Source: a virus. Taken from it: a stretch of 22,772 nucleotides of DNA. The DNA lies in IMG/VR virus record IMGVR_UViG_3300046758_000022, positions 1 to 22,772 of that record; one strand, written 5' to 3'. Shown here in pieces: positions 6,156-14,478 of the stretch. The position numbers and the translations under genes are program-made. A model generated the notes under the pieces. That model saw only the letters and a list, made by a program, of their open reading frames with translations, was not told the DNA's origin and did no database searches. Numbering within the stretch: the first letter of the stretch is position 1; each line of letters starts with the position of its first letter.

Positions 6156-8059
6156 ACAACACACTACCAACGGATTATCAATCCTTTATACATAAGTCAC
6201 GTTACGCTCGTTGGCTTGATGATGAAGGACGTAGGGAGACATGGAGTGAAACAGTGGATCGCTACATGAAGAACCTAGTACGTCCAGCATTAGGTGATAA
6301 CCCTAAGCAGATAGCTGAGATTGAACAGGCCATATTAGGACTAGAAGTTATGCCTTCTATGAGAGCATTAATGACAGCCGGTCCAGCTTTAGCTCGTGAC
6401 AATACAGCAGGTTATAACTGTTCATACTTAGCAGTAGATGATGTCAAAGCATTTGATGAAGCTATGTTTATTCTACTGTGTGGTACTGGTGTTGGCTTCT
6501 CTGTTGAACGTCAATCAGTTACTAAGCTACCAGAAGTACCTGAGCTTTTGTATGAAAGTGAAACCACTATCGTAGTTAAAGATAGTAAAGAAGGTTGGGC
6601 TAAGTCACTACGTCAAATGATTGCATTGCTTTATAGTGGTGAGATACCAAGATGGGATGTGTCTAAGGTACGACCTGCAGGTGCAAAGCTAAAGACATTT
6701 GGTGGTAGAGCATCAGGCCCAATGCCTCTGATTGATCTATTCAACTTTGTTATCAAGACATTTAAAGATGCTAAAGGACGTAAACTATCATCACTAGAAT
6801 GTCACGACATCATGTGTAAGATTGGTGAGGTAGTTGTAGTTGGTGGTGTACGTAGGTCAGCTATGATCTCTCTATCTAATCTATCTGATGATCGTATGAG
6901 ACATGCTAAGTCAGGCTCATGGTGGGACAATGATCCTCAACGTGCCTTGGCTAACAACTCTGTGTCATATACTGAGAAGCCTGACAGTTTATCTTTCATG
7001 CGTGAGTGGATGGCGTTAGTTGAGTCAGGCTCAGGTGAACGTGGTATCTTCAACAGACAAGCATCTAAGAAACAAGCGGCTAAGAATGGAAGACGTGACC
7101 CTAACTTTGAGTTCGGGACTAACCCATGTAGTGAAATAATTTTACGGCCTAATCAATTCTGCAATCTAACAGAGGTAGTTGTAAGAGCTACTGATAGTAC
7201 AGAAGACTTAGAACGTAAGGTACGTATAGCTACTATCTTAGGTACAATACAATCATCATTCACTAAGTTCCCATACTTACGTAAGTCATGGCAGAACAAT
7301 ACTGAAGAAGAAAGATTACTTGGTGTATCTATGACAGGTATCATGGATAACCCTTTAACCACAAAAGCTAACAAAGGACTGGAGAAAACTCTTGAACACC
7401 TCAAACAAATCGCCGTTGCTACTAATGCTAAGTGGGCTGAACGCCTTGATATCCCTGTCAGTACTGCTATCAGCTGTGTTAAACCAAGCGGTACTGTCAG
7501 CCAACTGGTTGACTCTAGCAGTGGCATACACGCTCGTCACTCAGCCTATTATATTCGCACTGTACGTGGAGACAACAAAGACCCGTTGACACAGTTCATG
7601 ATGGATCAAGGTATACCTAATGAGCCAGACGTAATGAAGCCTGACCAGACTACTGTGTTTAGCTTCCCTATGAAAGCTCCAGAGGGTGCAACAGTTACTG
7701 CTGATATGTCTGCCATAGAACAGCTAGAGATGTGGTTAGCTTATCAACGATCATGGTGTGAACATAAACCGTCTGTTACGATTAACGTAAAGAATAACGA
7801 GTGGTTTGAGGTAGGTGCGTTTGTGTATAAACATTTCGATGAGATGTCAGGTGTATCATTCTTACCATTCAATGAACACACTTATCAGCAAGCACCTTAC
7901 CAAGATTGTTTAGCTACAGACTATCACATTCTTTTAGACAAGATGCCTGATAGTATTGATTGGGATAAACTATCTGAGTATGAACAAGAAGATAATACTG
8001 CAGGTAGTCAAACACTAGCATGTAGTGGTGATAGCTGTGAGATAGTTGACTTAGTTTAA
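6152..8059 (+). CDS. nrdJ: Monomeric class II (adenosylcobalamin-dependent) ribonucleoside-triphosphate reductase
   Basis: Converts ribonucleotides to deoxyribonucleotides using a radical made from adenosylcobalamin. It resembles the Lactobacillus leichmannii enzyme (RTPR) from N-terminus to C-terminus. Cys90 in YNCSYL and Cys337 in FCNLTEV are the redox pair (Cys119 and Cys419 in RTPR). NPCSEI supplies the thiyl-radical Cys326 and Glu328 (Cys408 and Glu410). Flanking landmarks are GTGVGFSVER, FGGRASGPMPL, GGVRRSA and VKPSGTVSQL. The C-terminal tail carries Cys624-x4-Cys629, which is re-reduced by an external thiol protein. At 635 residues it is about 100 shorter than RTPR, and there is no intein. 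A glutaredoxin gene starts on its last base, so the reductant is co-encoded. Activity would depend on cobalamin in the host. Confidence 0.93.
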   Translation: MNNTLPTDYQSFIHKSRYARWLDDEGRRETWSETVDRYMKNLVRPALGDNPKQIAEIEQAILGLEVMPSMRALMTAGPALARDNTAGYNCSYLAVDDVKAFDEAMFILLCGTGVGFSVERQSVTKLPEVPELLYESETTIVVKDSKEGWAKSLRQMIALLYSGEIPRWDVSKVRPAGAKLKTFGGRASGPMPLIDLFNFVIKTFKDAKGRKLSSLECHDIMCKIGEVVVVGGVRRSAMISLSNLSDDRMRHAKSGSWWDNDPQRALANNSVSYTEKPDSLSFMREWMALVESGSGERGIFNRQASKKQAAKNGRRDPNFEFGTNPCSEIILRPNQFCNLTEVVVRATDSTEDLERKVRIATILGTIQSSFTKFPYLRKSWQNNTEEERLLGVSMTGIMDNPLTTKANKGLEKTLEHLKQIAVATNAKWAERLDIPVSTAISCVKPSGTVSQLVDSSSGIHARHSAYYIRTVRGDNKDPLTQFMMDQGIPNEPDVMKPDQTTVFSFPMKAPEGATVTADMSAIEQLEMWLAYQRSWCEHKPSVTINVKNNEWFEVGAFVYKHFDEMSGVSFLPFNEHTYQQAPYQDCLATDYHILLDKMPDSIDWDKLSEYEQEDNTAGSQTLACSGDSCEIVDLV

Positions 8060-8307
8060 TGTGGATAGTAATAACTAGAAACCAATGTAACTTCTGTGAT
8101 GCCTCTTTACAATTACTAAGAGGTGTTGCAGGAAGTCAAGTAACAACATATAATGTGCAGTCAGCAAGTAGTAAATGGTTGTTGACTTTAATGCGTAAAT
8201 CAGGGTACACTACAGTACCACAAATATTTAAACCAGATGGCACTCACCTTGGGGGCTACACAGAACTAAAGGAATACCTAGATGAAACCAGTAAGAAAAA
8301 ACTTTAG
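8059..8307 (+). CDS. Glutaredoxin
   Basis: An 82-residue thioredoxin-fold protein with the active-site dithiol CNFC (Cys10, Cys13), the cis-proline loop TTVPQIF (Pro54) and the glutathione-site-like GGYTEL. Its ATG overlaps the RNR stop by one base (TAATG). It is thus the likely reductant of the C-terminal cysteine pair of that enzyme, drawing electrons from host glutathione. Length and motif order are normal for phage glutaredoxins. The last 26 nt overlap the next gene. Confidence 0.92.
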   Translation: MWIVITRNQCNFCDASLQLLRGVAGSQVTTYNVQSASSKWLLTLMRKSGYTTVPQIFKPDGTHLGGYTELKEYLDETSKKKL

Positions 8308-8728
8308 CAGAGCATTGTACCAAGCTTACGATAAGAAAGCTAAAGATACATTGGTTAAACTTTTGGAATCAAAAGGACATACTATAGTTAATACCGAAGA
8401 AAACTATTTTGTAGATGTCGTCTCTCAGAAAGATGGATATACATATTTCAATGAGGCTGAAGTCAAAGTAGCTTGGAAAGAAGATTGGCCTACACATTGG
8501 TCTGAGATCCGTATACCAGAACGTAAACAACGTTTACTGGATAAGTATGATGGTACAAATGGGGTATTAAATTTCTATGTATTCCGTGAGGATATGAAAC
8601 AAGTATGGCGTATCAAAGATACCTTGCTAACTCAAGAAAGTTTAGCAGAAGCTAAGGGTAGGTACATACAAAAAGGTGAACTGTTCTTTCACATTCCTTA
8701 TACATCAGCAGAGTTGGTGAATACATAA
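8282..8728 (+). CDS. Putative PD-(D/E)XK nuclease-like protein
   Basis: A 148-residue protein whose middle has a PD-(D/E)XK signature: Asp45 in YFVDVV, then Glu60-Val-Lys62 in NEAEVKVAW. It is preceded by a helix containing Glu29 and followed by a conserved-looking RIPERKQRLL helix. The fold prediction rests on this spacing only; substrate and reaction are unknown. AAAGGA lies about 9 nt before the ATG, which is inside the glutaredoxin gene (26-nt overlap). The stop overlaps the ATG at 8728 (TAATG). It could be a DNA-end or branch-specific endonuclease of the replication module, or a catalytically inactive relative. Confidence 0.55.
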   Translation: MKPVRKNFSRALYQAYDKKAKDTLVKLLESKGHTIVNTEENYFVDVVSQKDGYTYFNEAEVKVAWKEDWPTHWSEIRIPERKQRLLDKYDGTNGVLNFYVFREDMKQVWRIKDTLLTQESLAEAKGRYIQKGELFFHIPYTSAELVNT

Positions 8729-8754
8729 TGGCTAAATGGAAGGAGTTTCACATA

Positions 8755-8997
8755 ATGAAAGATCAAGAAACATTTGATCCAGTAGAACGTCCTGCGCACT
8801 ATAACCAAGATGGTATAGAATGTATTGACTATATACGACAAGTGCTTGGGTTAGATGGATTTATTTCTTACTGTCACGGCAACATGATTAAGTATCAACA
8901 TAGATATAGATACAAAGGTAATGGTGTAGAGGACATGAAGAAAGCAGAATGGTATCTTAAAAGAATGAATGAAGCACTGGCAGAAAAATATAAATAG
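8755..8997 (+). CDS. DUF3310 family protein
   Basis: A small protein matching the DUF3310 pattern common in phages: VERPAHYNQDGIECIDYI, then GNMIKYQHRY, and a final KAEWYLKRM helix. The family is probably all-helical with conserved His, Asp and Lys/Arg residues and has no agreed function; it usually sits near nucleotide-metabolism genes, as here. The start is placed at ATG 8755 (80 aa) because AGGAG at 8741-8745 stands 9 nt before it. ATG 8728, overlapping the previous stop, adds nine residues outside the family core and is the alternative. Confidence 0.8.
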   Translation: MKDQETFDPVERPAHYNQDGIECIDYIRQVLGLDGFISYCHGNMIKYQHRYRYKGNGVEDMKKAEWYLKRMNEALAEKYK

Positions 8998-9005
8998 GGT
9001 GATAC

Positions 9006-9236
9006 ATGGGCAGACCAACTAAAGCAGAGCAGAATAATTTACCACCTCTAGAAGAGGAAGCCAAGGCCTATACTAAAAAGAATAGGCCAAAAGAAAAACC
9101 CCTAACCTCTCGCCTATACCTGACAGGTCAAGCCTTGTCGGGTATACTAGCAAGTGGTAGGGGCGCTGGTCGTACTGAGGAAGTTAAACGTGAAGCTTAT
9201 GGTTGGGCTGATCACATATTAGAAGATGATGATTAA
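9006..9236 (+). CDS. Hypothetical small protein at the end of the replication operon
   Basis: A 76-residue, strongly charged protein. The N-terminal half (MGRPTKAEQ to about residue 33) is basic, Pro/Glu-rich and probably disordered. The second half (SRLYLTGQALSGILASGRG, then VKREAYGWADHILEDDD) looks like two helices with a Gly-rich turn and an acidic end. I do not recognise it. A GGTGA lies about 5 nt before the ATG, 8 nt after DUF3310. It is the last gene on the + strand and its stop abuts the shared terminator. Confidence 0.6.
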   Translation: MGRPTKAEQNNLPPLEEEAKAYTKKNRPKEKPLTSRLYLTGQALSGILASGRGAGRTEEVKREAYGWADHILEDDD

Positions 9237-9269
9237 AAAAAGATGGGGGCTTTACAGCCCCTTTATTTT
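9237..9269. terminator. Bidirectional intrinsic terminator between convergent operons
   Basis: The inverted repeat GGGGCT (9246-9251) / AGCCCC (9256-9261) with loop TTAC is flanked on the right by TTTATTTT (9262-9269) and on the left by AAAAA (9237-9241). Read on the + strand it ends the replication operon. Read on the - strand the A run becomes a T tract and ends the structural operon. The - strand stop codon (9263-9265) lies inside the right-hand T tract. Confidence 0.85.
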
Positions 9270-12200
9270 GAGATGTCCCTAAAAATACCTTCATCTTTAT
9301 TTTCAAGCAGCATTAATATAAATTCTAATTTTTCTTCTCCACCTACTTCTCCTTTAATATCTTCAATACCACCATCATATTCAAGATAGTCTAAGACGTA
9401 CAGTAAATCTTTATTTCTTTTACCAGATAATCTTTTTATTTTATTTTCTATTAAAAATATCTTATCTCTCACATTAGTACTTGTAGCTATTGCAGATACT
9501 GCTCTTTTTCTAACTCTTTCTTTTAATCTTTTAACTTCTTCAAGTCTTTTAGTTAAAGGTAACTTAAGAAATCCGTCTTCAATAAGTAGTGTAGATTCAA
9601 AGTTTAATATCTCACTTACTAAACCATTCATCCTGTTTTTATATTCAGCGCTTCCACCCCATTTAACAGCTTCCCAAGGCTTCTCAGCTATTGAACCAAG
9701 AACTCTTTCAGATGGAGTTGGACCTGACGTTGACCTAACACCACCTAAAGTCTTACCTATGTCTACAAAAGTATCATCTTTAGTTGCCATAGATTTAGTG
9801 GTTACTGAACCGACTGGAGGTATTAGTTGATTGATATATCTAAAGCTTTTATTGTAAAGCTTTTGCATAGAAGTACCAGAGTTAATATTTTTTTGTTCAA
9901 AGTCATCGTTGTAAAACATAAGAGCTTGATTAAAAGGTTCAGCTGGTCTAGTTACACCAGAAGCAACCTTACTTACACTGTCTGATAATATACCTAATGA
10001 AGCTTTATACACTTGTTGTTTATCACCATCAGCTACTATACCCATATAGTTTTTTAAAGCTTCGTATACAGCACCTGAGTCTCTAAACACATTACTAAGC
10101 ATAATTTTCCCAGCTTCCTCTTGTAAAGCTGGAGGTATTCTACCATCAAGTTCTAAGTGAGCAAGACCTTGTGATATTATCTGAACATAAGCTTCTGGAA
10201 ATTCTGCAGTTATATCTGCGATAGAACCATCAGGTCGTTCTATTTGATTCCAAGTTAAACCATTATTAACTTTATCTTTAGACTTAGTAAAGTTTGACTC
10301 TCCATCAGCACTGATTCCATATATTAAACCAGCACCAACTATTGATTTAGCCATAAGTTCTGTGCCTTTATCATCTAAAGCACGTTTAATTATACCTTTA
10401 GGTCCTCTACTATCTTGAAAAGAACCAAGAGCTATGTGTCTAAGGGCATTTAATGGTAAGTGATCACCTAATGTAGCTGTAGCTGTATTAAAAAATCTAC
10501 CGAAAGGAAGCAGTAAACCAGTACCAGCTTTATTAGAATATTCTTCAACATAATTAGCCAACATACCCATAAAAGTTTGATTAGGATTACCAGCCCAAGA
10601 TGTTGAATAAGTTTCTCTTTTAGCTACAGCTAAAGAAGGCTCAAGTACATTAGATAAATAATCTTCACTGAACATTTTAGCATAAGCATCAGGTTGATTC
10701 ATAAACTTATTATAACCCATGCCATAATGTTTTTGTATATTCTTATCTATCTCACCCATGAAAGAAATACTTTTAGTTATTTCATCTTGAAGTTGAACAC
10801 CCATAAACTTCTGTAGTTTACTAATACTAGCTTCAGTTAGTTTATTAACTTTAGCATTTGGATCTAACCCTAAGTTTTCTAATATCTTTAAGTGATCTAT
10901 ACCACCTGCTCGTTCAGCATATAATCTTTCTCCTACTTCTGGAAATAGTTTTATATATGCATCAGCAGAATCTATAGTTGCCTCTGGTGTTAAAAGATTT
11001 AAACCCTTACGTGTAGCACCTAGTAAAGAACCCTTTGATTTTTTACCTTCAAATTTTACAGCGTGTAAAAACCCCATGACTGCATCCGAAGCTATACCCA
11101 TGTTGTGAGTATAAGCCCAACCTTTTACATTCAAACCTATTGTAGATGGGTGAGAAGTTACCATACGTTTCCATATAGACTGGAGATATTTTACACGTTG
11201 TGGCCCAGGTTTAATTTCAGCTGCATTACCTTGAGCTGCAGATAAAAGATCTGCGACTGTTATATCTCCAGGCTCTTTACCTAGTAACTTAGACATTTGA
11301 CTTCTATAACCTAAAGTTTGACCGGCAGATCTACCACGATTTAAAAACCATGCAGATAAATCTTTAGAGTTAGTTATCTTAGATATTGAATCTGGTAGTT
11401 CTCCAAACTGCTCTGTAAAAGCATTCTTTAAACTATCTACTGTACTATCATCAAGGTAAATCATTGCATCTGTTATAAACTTAGATACATTATCATCTGC
11501 TTCTCGGGGAGCATACCTAAATCCTGCTTCAGATAAAGCTTCAATAAAATTATTTGTTAGTGTAATTTCAAAAAAGTTTTCTTGAGATAATGGATTACCT
11601 GCTATATCTTTTTTAGTAACTAATTTTTCAGCTTCATCCCTAGCTTGCATGTAAGGTAAAAATTCTTTTAAATCCAAATCATTTTTAAACCTTTGAAAAA
11701 CTGATTTAAGATTACCATTAACTTTAGATAAGTCTACCTGATCCATAATATTTTTTTCTATTGTAGATTTTGATTGACCTCCAAGTTTATTCCATATGTT
11801 TTGATATGCTGCAAAATCAGGTAGATATCTTTTTATAAATTCAGTTTTAGTACCTAAGTCTACAGCCCTCATACTAGCCATTAAAGATGGTAATAGTATA
11901 ACACCCATTGCTGAACCTACAGATTGAGGTGCACTATATTTTTCCTGTATACCAGAGCCTATCCTAAGAGATTGATTTACGTAATCTGAGCCTACAGAAG
12001 ACACTATATCTACACTCGTTATAGCTGCAAGCCTACCTAATCTCTGACGACCAGCACTTTTAAAACCTTGCTTAAGTGTGTTTCTTACCTGTTGATCAAT
12101 AGCAGATTTTGCAATACCTTTCTTTGTTAAATCCTCTCGTAGTTCTTTTACTATTTGTCTCATAGCAAAACCTACAGTGCCTTTAGCAACAGCTGTACCG

Positions 12201-12895
12201 AAAAGTTTACCTACACCTAAGCCTATTGCTGTAGTGGGGTCCCAAAATGCAGCTCTAGTATAGTCTCTTAAGCCATCTCCAAACTCTGTCCAACTAGTAT
12301 CTTTATCAAATATATTTCTACCTGCATCAAACAACTCTAAAGATGCACCTAATAAAAATCTGTCTGCATCATTACTTTGTTTAGACCATGCAAAATCATT
12401 CCAACTTGTTATGGTTTGACCACCTTCAAGTGACCTCATCCAGTTTTGCCACTCTTCATACAACTCTTTACCTGATAAATCCCTGTCGTATTTTTCATCA
12501 AATGCTGTATAGTCTGTAGTACCAATACGTCTGGACTTCATAATATCTTTTATGCCCTGCATTATCGTAGGGTTATTTAATGCAACCTCTTCATCTATAG
12601 GTCCATCTGCACTTAACTTTTTTACTTCTCTCATAAGAGTTACATAAGGAGCTTCAACAGTAGAACCTAAATTTTGTTTAGGCACTTCTTCTGCGTCCTC
12701 AAACATTTGATCAAAGATATCAGAGAAAGTTTCACTATCATCAACTGGTAATTCATTAAATGTTTCTGATAGGGTATCATTTAGTGTGGTATTACCATCT
12801 TTAAATTCAGGTATAGTAGGTTCAAGATCTACTTCTTGTTCAATCTCAACTGCATCATCAAAAATATTTGATAGTTCTAAATCAAGTTCTTCCAT
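9263..12895 (-). CDS. Large internal virion protein (T7 gp16-like by size and position)
   Basis: A 1210-residue protein, the largest in the window and the last gene of the late operon. This is where T7-like phages keep the internal core protein ejected into the host (T7 gp16, 1318 residues). The first 90 residues are acidic and probably disordered. A mixed helical body follows, with a hydrophobic Gly/Ala-rich stretch near residues 220-245 (FWDPTTAIGLGVGKLFGTAV) that could be membrane-active. The C-terminus (about 1090-1180) is a charged coiled-coil-like region. I see no transglycosylase motif like the one in T7 gp16; a separate lysozyme is encoded upstream. AGGTGA precedes the ATG, 3 nt after the previous gene. 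The exact family is inferred from size, position and composition. Confidence 0.65.
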   Translation of the reverse strand: MEELDLELSNIFDDAVEIEQEVDLEPTIPEFKDGNTTLNDTLSETFNELPVDDSETFSDIFDQMFEDAEEVPKQNLGSTVEAPYVTLMREVKKLSADGPIDEEVALNNPTIMQGIKDIMKSRRIGTTDYTAFDEKYDRDLSGKELYEEWQNWMRSLEGGQTITSWNDFAWSKQSNDADRFLLGASLELFDAGRNIFDKDTSWTEFGDGLRDYTRAAFWDPTTAIGLGVGKLFGTAVAKGTVGFAMRQIVKELREDLTKKGIAKSAIDQQVRNTLKQGFKSAGRQRLGRLAAITSVDIVSSVGSDYVNQSLRIGSGIQEKYSAPQSVGSAMGVILLPSLMASMRAVDLGTKTEFIKRYLPDFAAYQNIWNKLGGQSKSTIEKNIMDQVDLSKVNGNLKSVFQRFKNDLDLKEFLPYMQARDEAEKLVTKKDIAGNPLSQENFFEITLTNNFIEALSEAGFRYAPREADDNVSKFITDAMIYLDDSTVDSLKNAFTEQFGELPDSISKITNSKDLSAWFLNRGRSAGQTLGYRSQMSKLLGKEPGDITVADLLSAAQGNAAEIKPGPQRVKYLQSIWKRMVTSHPSTIGLNVKGWAYTHNMGIASDAVMGFLHAVKFEGKKSKGSLLGATRKGLNLLTPEATIDSADAYIKLFPEVGERLYAERAGGIDHLKILENLGLDPNAKVNKLTEASISKLQKFMGVQLQDEITKSISFMGEIDKNIQKHYGMGYNKFMNQPDAYAKMFSEDYLSNVLEPSLAVAKRETYSTSWAGNPNQTFMGMLANYVEEYSNKAGTGLLLPFGRFFNTATATLGDHLPLNALRHIALGSFQDSRGPKGIIKRALDDKGTELMAKSIVGAGLIYGISADGESNFTKSKDKVNNGLTWNQIERPDGSIADITAEFPEAYVQIISQGLAHLELDGRIPPALQEEAGKIMLSNVFRDSGAVYEALKNYMGIVADGDKQQVYKASLGILSDSVSKVASGVTRPAEPFNQALMFYNDDFEQKNINSGTSMQKLYNKSFRYINQLIPPVGSVTTKSMATKDDTFVDIGKTLGGVRSTSGPTPSERVLGSIAEKPWEAVKWGGSAEYKNRMNGLVSEILNFESTLLIEDGFLKLPLTKRLEEVKRLKERVRKRAVSAIATSTNVRDKIFLIENKIKRLSGKRNKDLLYVLDYLEYDGGIEDIKGEVGGEEKLEFILMLLENKDEGIFRDISK

Positions 12896-12898
12896 TTA

Positions 12899-13924
12899 TC
12901 ACCTAATATCTAGAGCTAATACTTTATTTTTCATCTCTTCGCTTAAAGTTATTCTCTTACCGCCACGAATAATTGAATCACCTGTATCAAAAACACCAGC
13001 TTTAATTGCTTGAGCTAATAATAAATTACCAGTAGCATCAGAGTCAAACTCTAATCCTCTGTTGAACATACCTCTAAATTTATCATTAGCAAACTTAGGA
13101 TTTCTACCAAAGAAATCTATCACAGTTTCTACACCTACAATCTTAGTTGCAAGATAAGTACTTTTATTTTCACCTGTAAGAGATTTTAATGCTTCTTCTA
13201 TAGCTTTAAATTGTCTTTGTCCTGCTTGACCTAAATCTTCACCTGCGTTAACACGTCTGTTATAATCATCCATTCTACTACGAAGAGAGTTTTCTAACTC
13301 AGTTCTAAACAATGTAGTTGCTTGAGTACTTTCTGCAGCTGTAGGCATCTCTGCTTCATAAATAGGTGCAAACATACCAGACACATAGCTGTCTTTACCT
13401 TGAGCAGAATCAAAGTATTGCTTCCAAGTTATTCCAGGAGTTAATTCTTTACCTGGATCTATACCACTTTCTTCTGCCCATTTAAACATATCAAAGTCTG
13501 GTTTAGCTGATTCTGTATATAAACCACCCAATAAACTTTCAATTTGATCTGGTTGCATAGGATAACCATTTTTAGACCTATCTTTATTTTCTTTCTGAAC
13601 AAGAGCTATACCTGCATTTAAAGTTTTTAAATCAAGATTAACAAGTTTAGACGCTAGCTCACTTTCTTCAGGTAATAAATTTGTTAAAAGATTAAGAGAT
13701 GCTTCTCTTGAACCTGTTACCTTTTTACCGTCACCCGAATCACCACTAGAACCAAACATTTTTCTAGCATTTGTAAATAAATCTAAATTACCTGTCCTCA
13801 TATTTAAATCATGTAATTCTACTGCTCTTTCCTCAGCGGCAGTAGCTAACCTTAACTTTTCATCTTCTAACTTCTCAGCTCTTTGATCTGCTATACCTTG
13901 ACGTATTCCACCCCACATACCCAT
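12899..13924 (-). CDS. Putative structural/internal virion protein
   Basis: A 341-residue soluble protein with no signal peptide or membrane segment. It starts with a helical, charged region (GIRQGIADQRAEKLEDEKLR, residues 6-25) and continues as a mostly helical protein. There is a Gly/Ser linker near residues 58-65 and a Pro-rich loop near 160. Position between the lysozyme-bearing genes and the gp16-like gene suggests an internal core or tail-tube component, in the place of T7 gp15, although it is much shorter than gp15 (747). GGAGGAA stands 6-7 nt before the ATG. The start overlaps the previous stop by one base (TAATG). No enzymatic motif is seen. Confidence 0.55.
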   Translation of the reverse strand: MGMWGGIRQGIADQRAEKLEDEKLRLATAAEERAVELHDLNMRTGNLDLFTNARKMFGSSGDSGDGKKVTGSREASLNLLTNLLPEESELASKLVNLDLKTLNAGIALVQKENKDRSKNGYPMQPDQIESLLGGLYTESAKPDFDMFKWAEESGIDPGKELTPGITWKQYFDSAQGKDSYVSGMFAPIYEAEMPTAAESTQATTLFRTELENSLRSRMDDYNRRVNAGEDLGQAGQRQFKAIEEALKSLTGENKSTYLATKIVGVETVIDFFGRNPKFANDKFRGMFNRGLEFDSDATGNLLLAQAIKAGVFDTGDSIIRGGKRITLSEEMKNKVLALDIR

Positions 13925-14463
13925 TATACATTCCTCCGTGACATAAGACCCATTGGCATAGGTTCTTCAATAGGTTCTTCATCAACTTGCATAGGCTCTT
14001 CTTCTACTGTTTCATCTGGAGTAGATAACTCAGACATGTCTATAGTACCTTTATCTTTATACTCTTGTATTACTTTTTCTGCTTCTCTTTCACGCATATC
14101 TAAAGCTACTATGTTTAAGTCTAACTCTTCTTCACCATCATCAAGACCTTCATTATATTCAACACCTGATGCATCAGCAATACCTTTTATATATTCATGT
14201 ATAACAGGAGCTATAAGTAAACTTACATCAATACTATGCCTACCTTCAGCAACAGCACCACGAAGTAAACCCTCAGTTAATGTAACTAAATCTAAACCTA
14301 AACCTAGTAAACCTACAACAGACTTAACTGATTTAGGTTTATCAAGTTTTTTTAAATGCCAGAGTACAGCTTCTTCAGGTTTATTCATCTGAGGTGGATT
14401 TTCCCAAGGAGAGTTCTTTGGTTCTGAGGTCAATGACTGACCAGGAATAGGTGCACTAAACAT
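13924..14463 (-). CDS. Putative marine-phage structural protein
   Basis: A 179-residue protein starting MFSAPIPGQSLTSEPKNSPW. It then has PPQMNKPEEAVLWHLKKL, a hydrophobic helix with LLGLGLDLVTLTEGLLRGAVAEG, and HSIDVSLLIAPVIHEYIKG, ending in a Glu/Pro/Met-rich acidic tail. From memory, small proteins with this Pro-Gly-Gln-Ser-Leu-Thr start and an IAPVIHEYIK-like segment recur in marine myoviruses and podoviruses, usually as uncharacterised virion proteins; I cannot confirm this by search. It lies 15 nt after the lysozyme-domain gene and overlaps the next gene by one base. Confidence 0.55.
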   Translation of the reverse strand: MFSAPIPGQSLTSEPKNSPWENPPQMNKPEEAVLWHLKKLDKPKSVKSVVGLLGLGLDLVTLTEGLLRGAVAEGRHSIDVSLLIAPVIHEYIKGIADASGVEYNEGLDDGEEELDLNIVALDMREREAEKVIQEYKDKGTIDMSELSTPDETVEEEPMQVDEEPIEEPMPMGLMSRRNV

Positions 14464-14478
14464 TTTTATTATAGTCCT

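Noticed and set aside
13883-14392. 169-aa open frame on the + strand
   Set aside because: It lies antisense to two well-packed late genes, is Ser/Thr-rich, and has no ribosome site or operon context.
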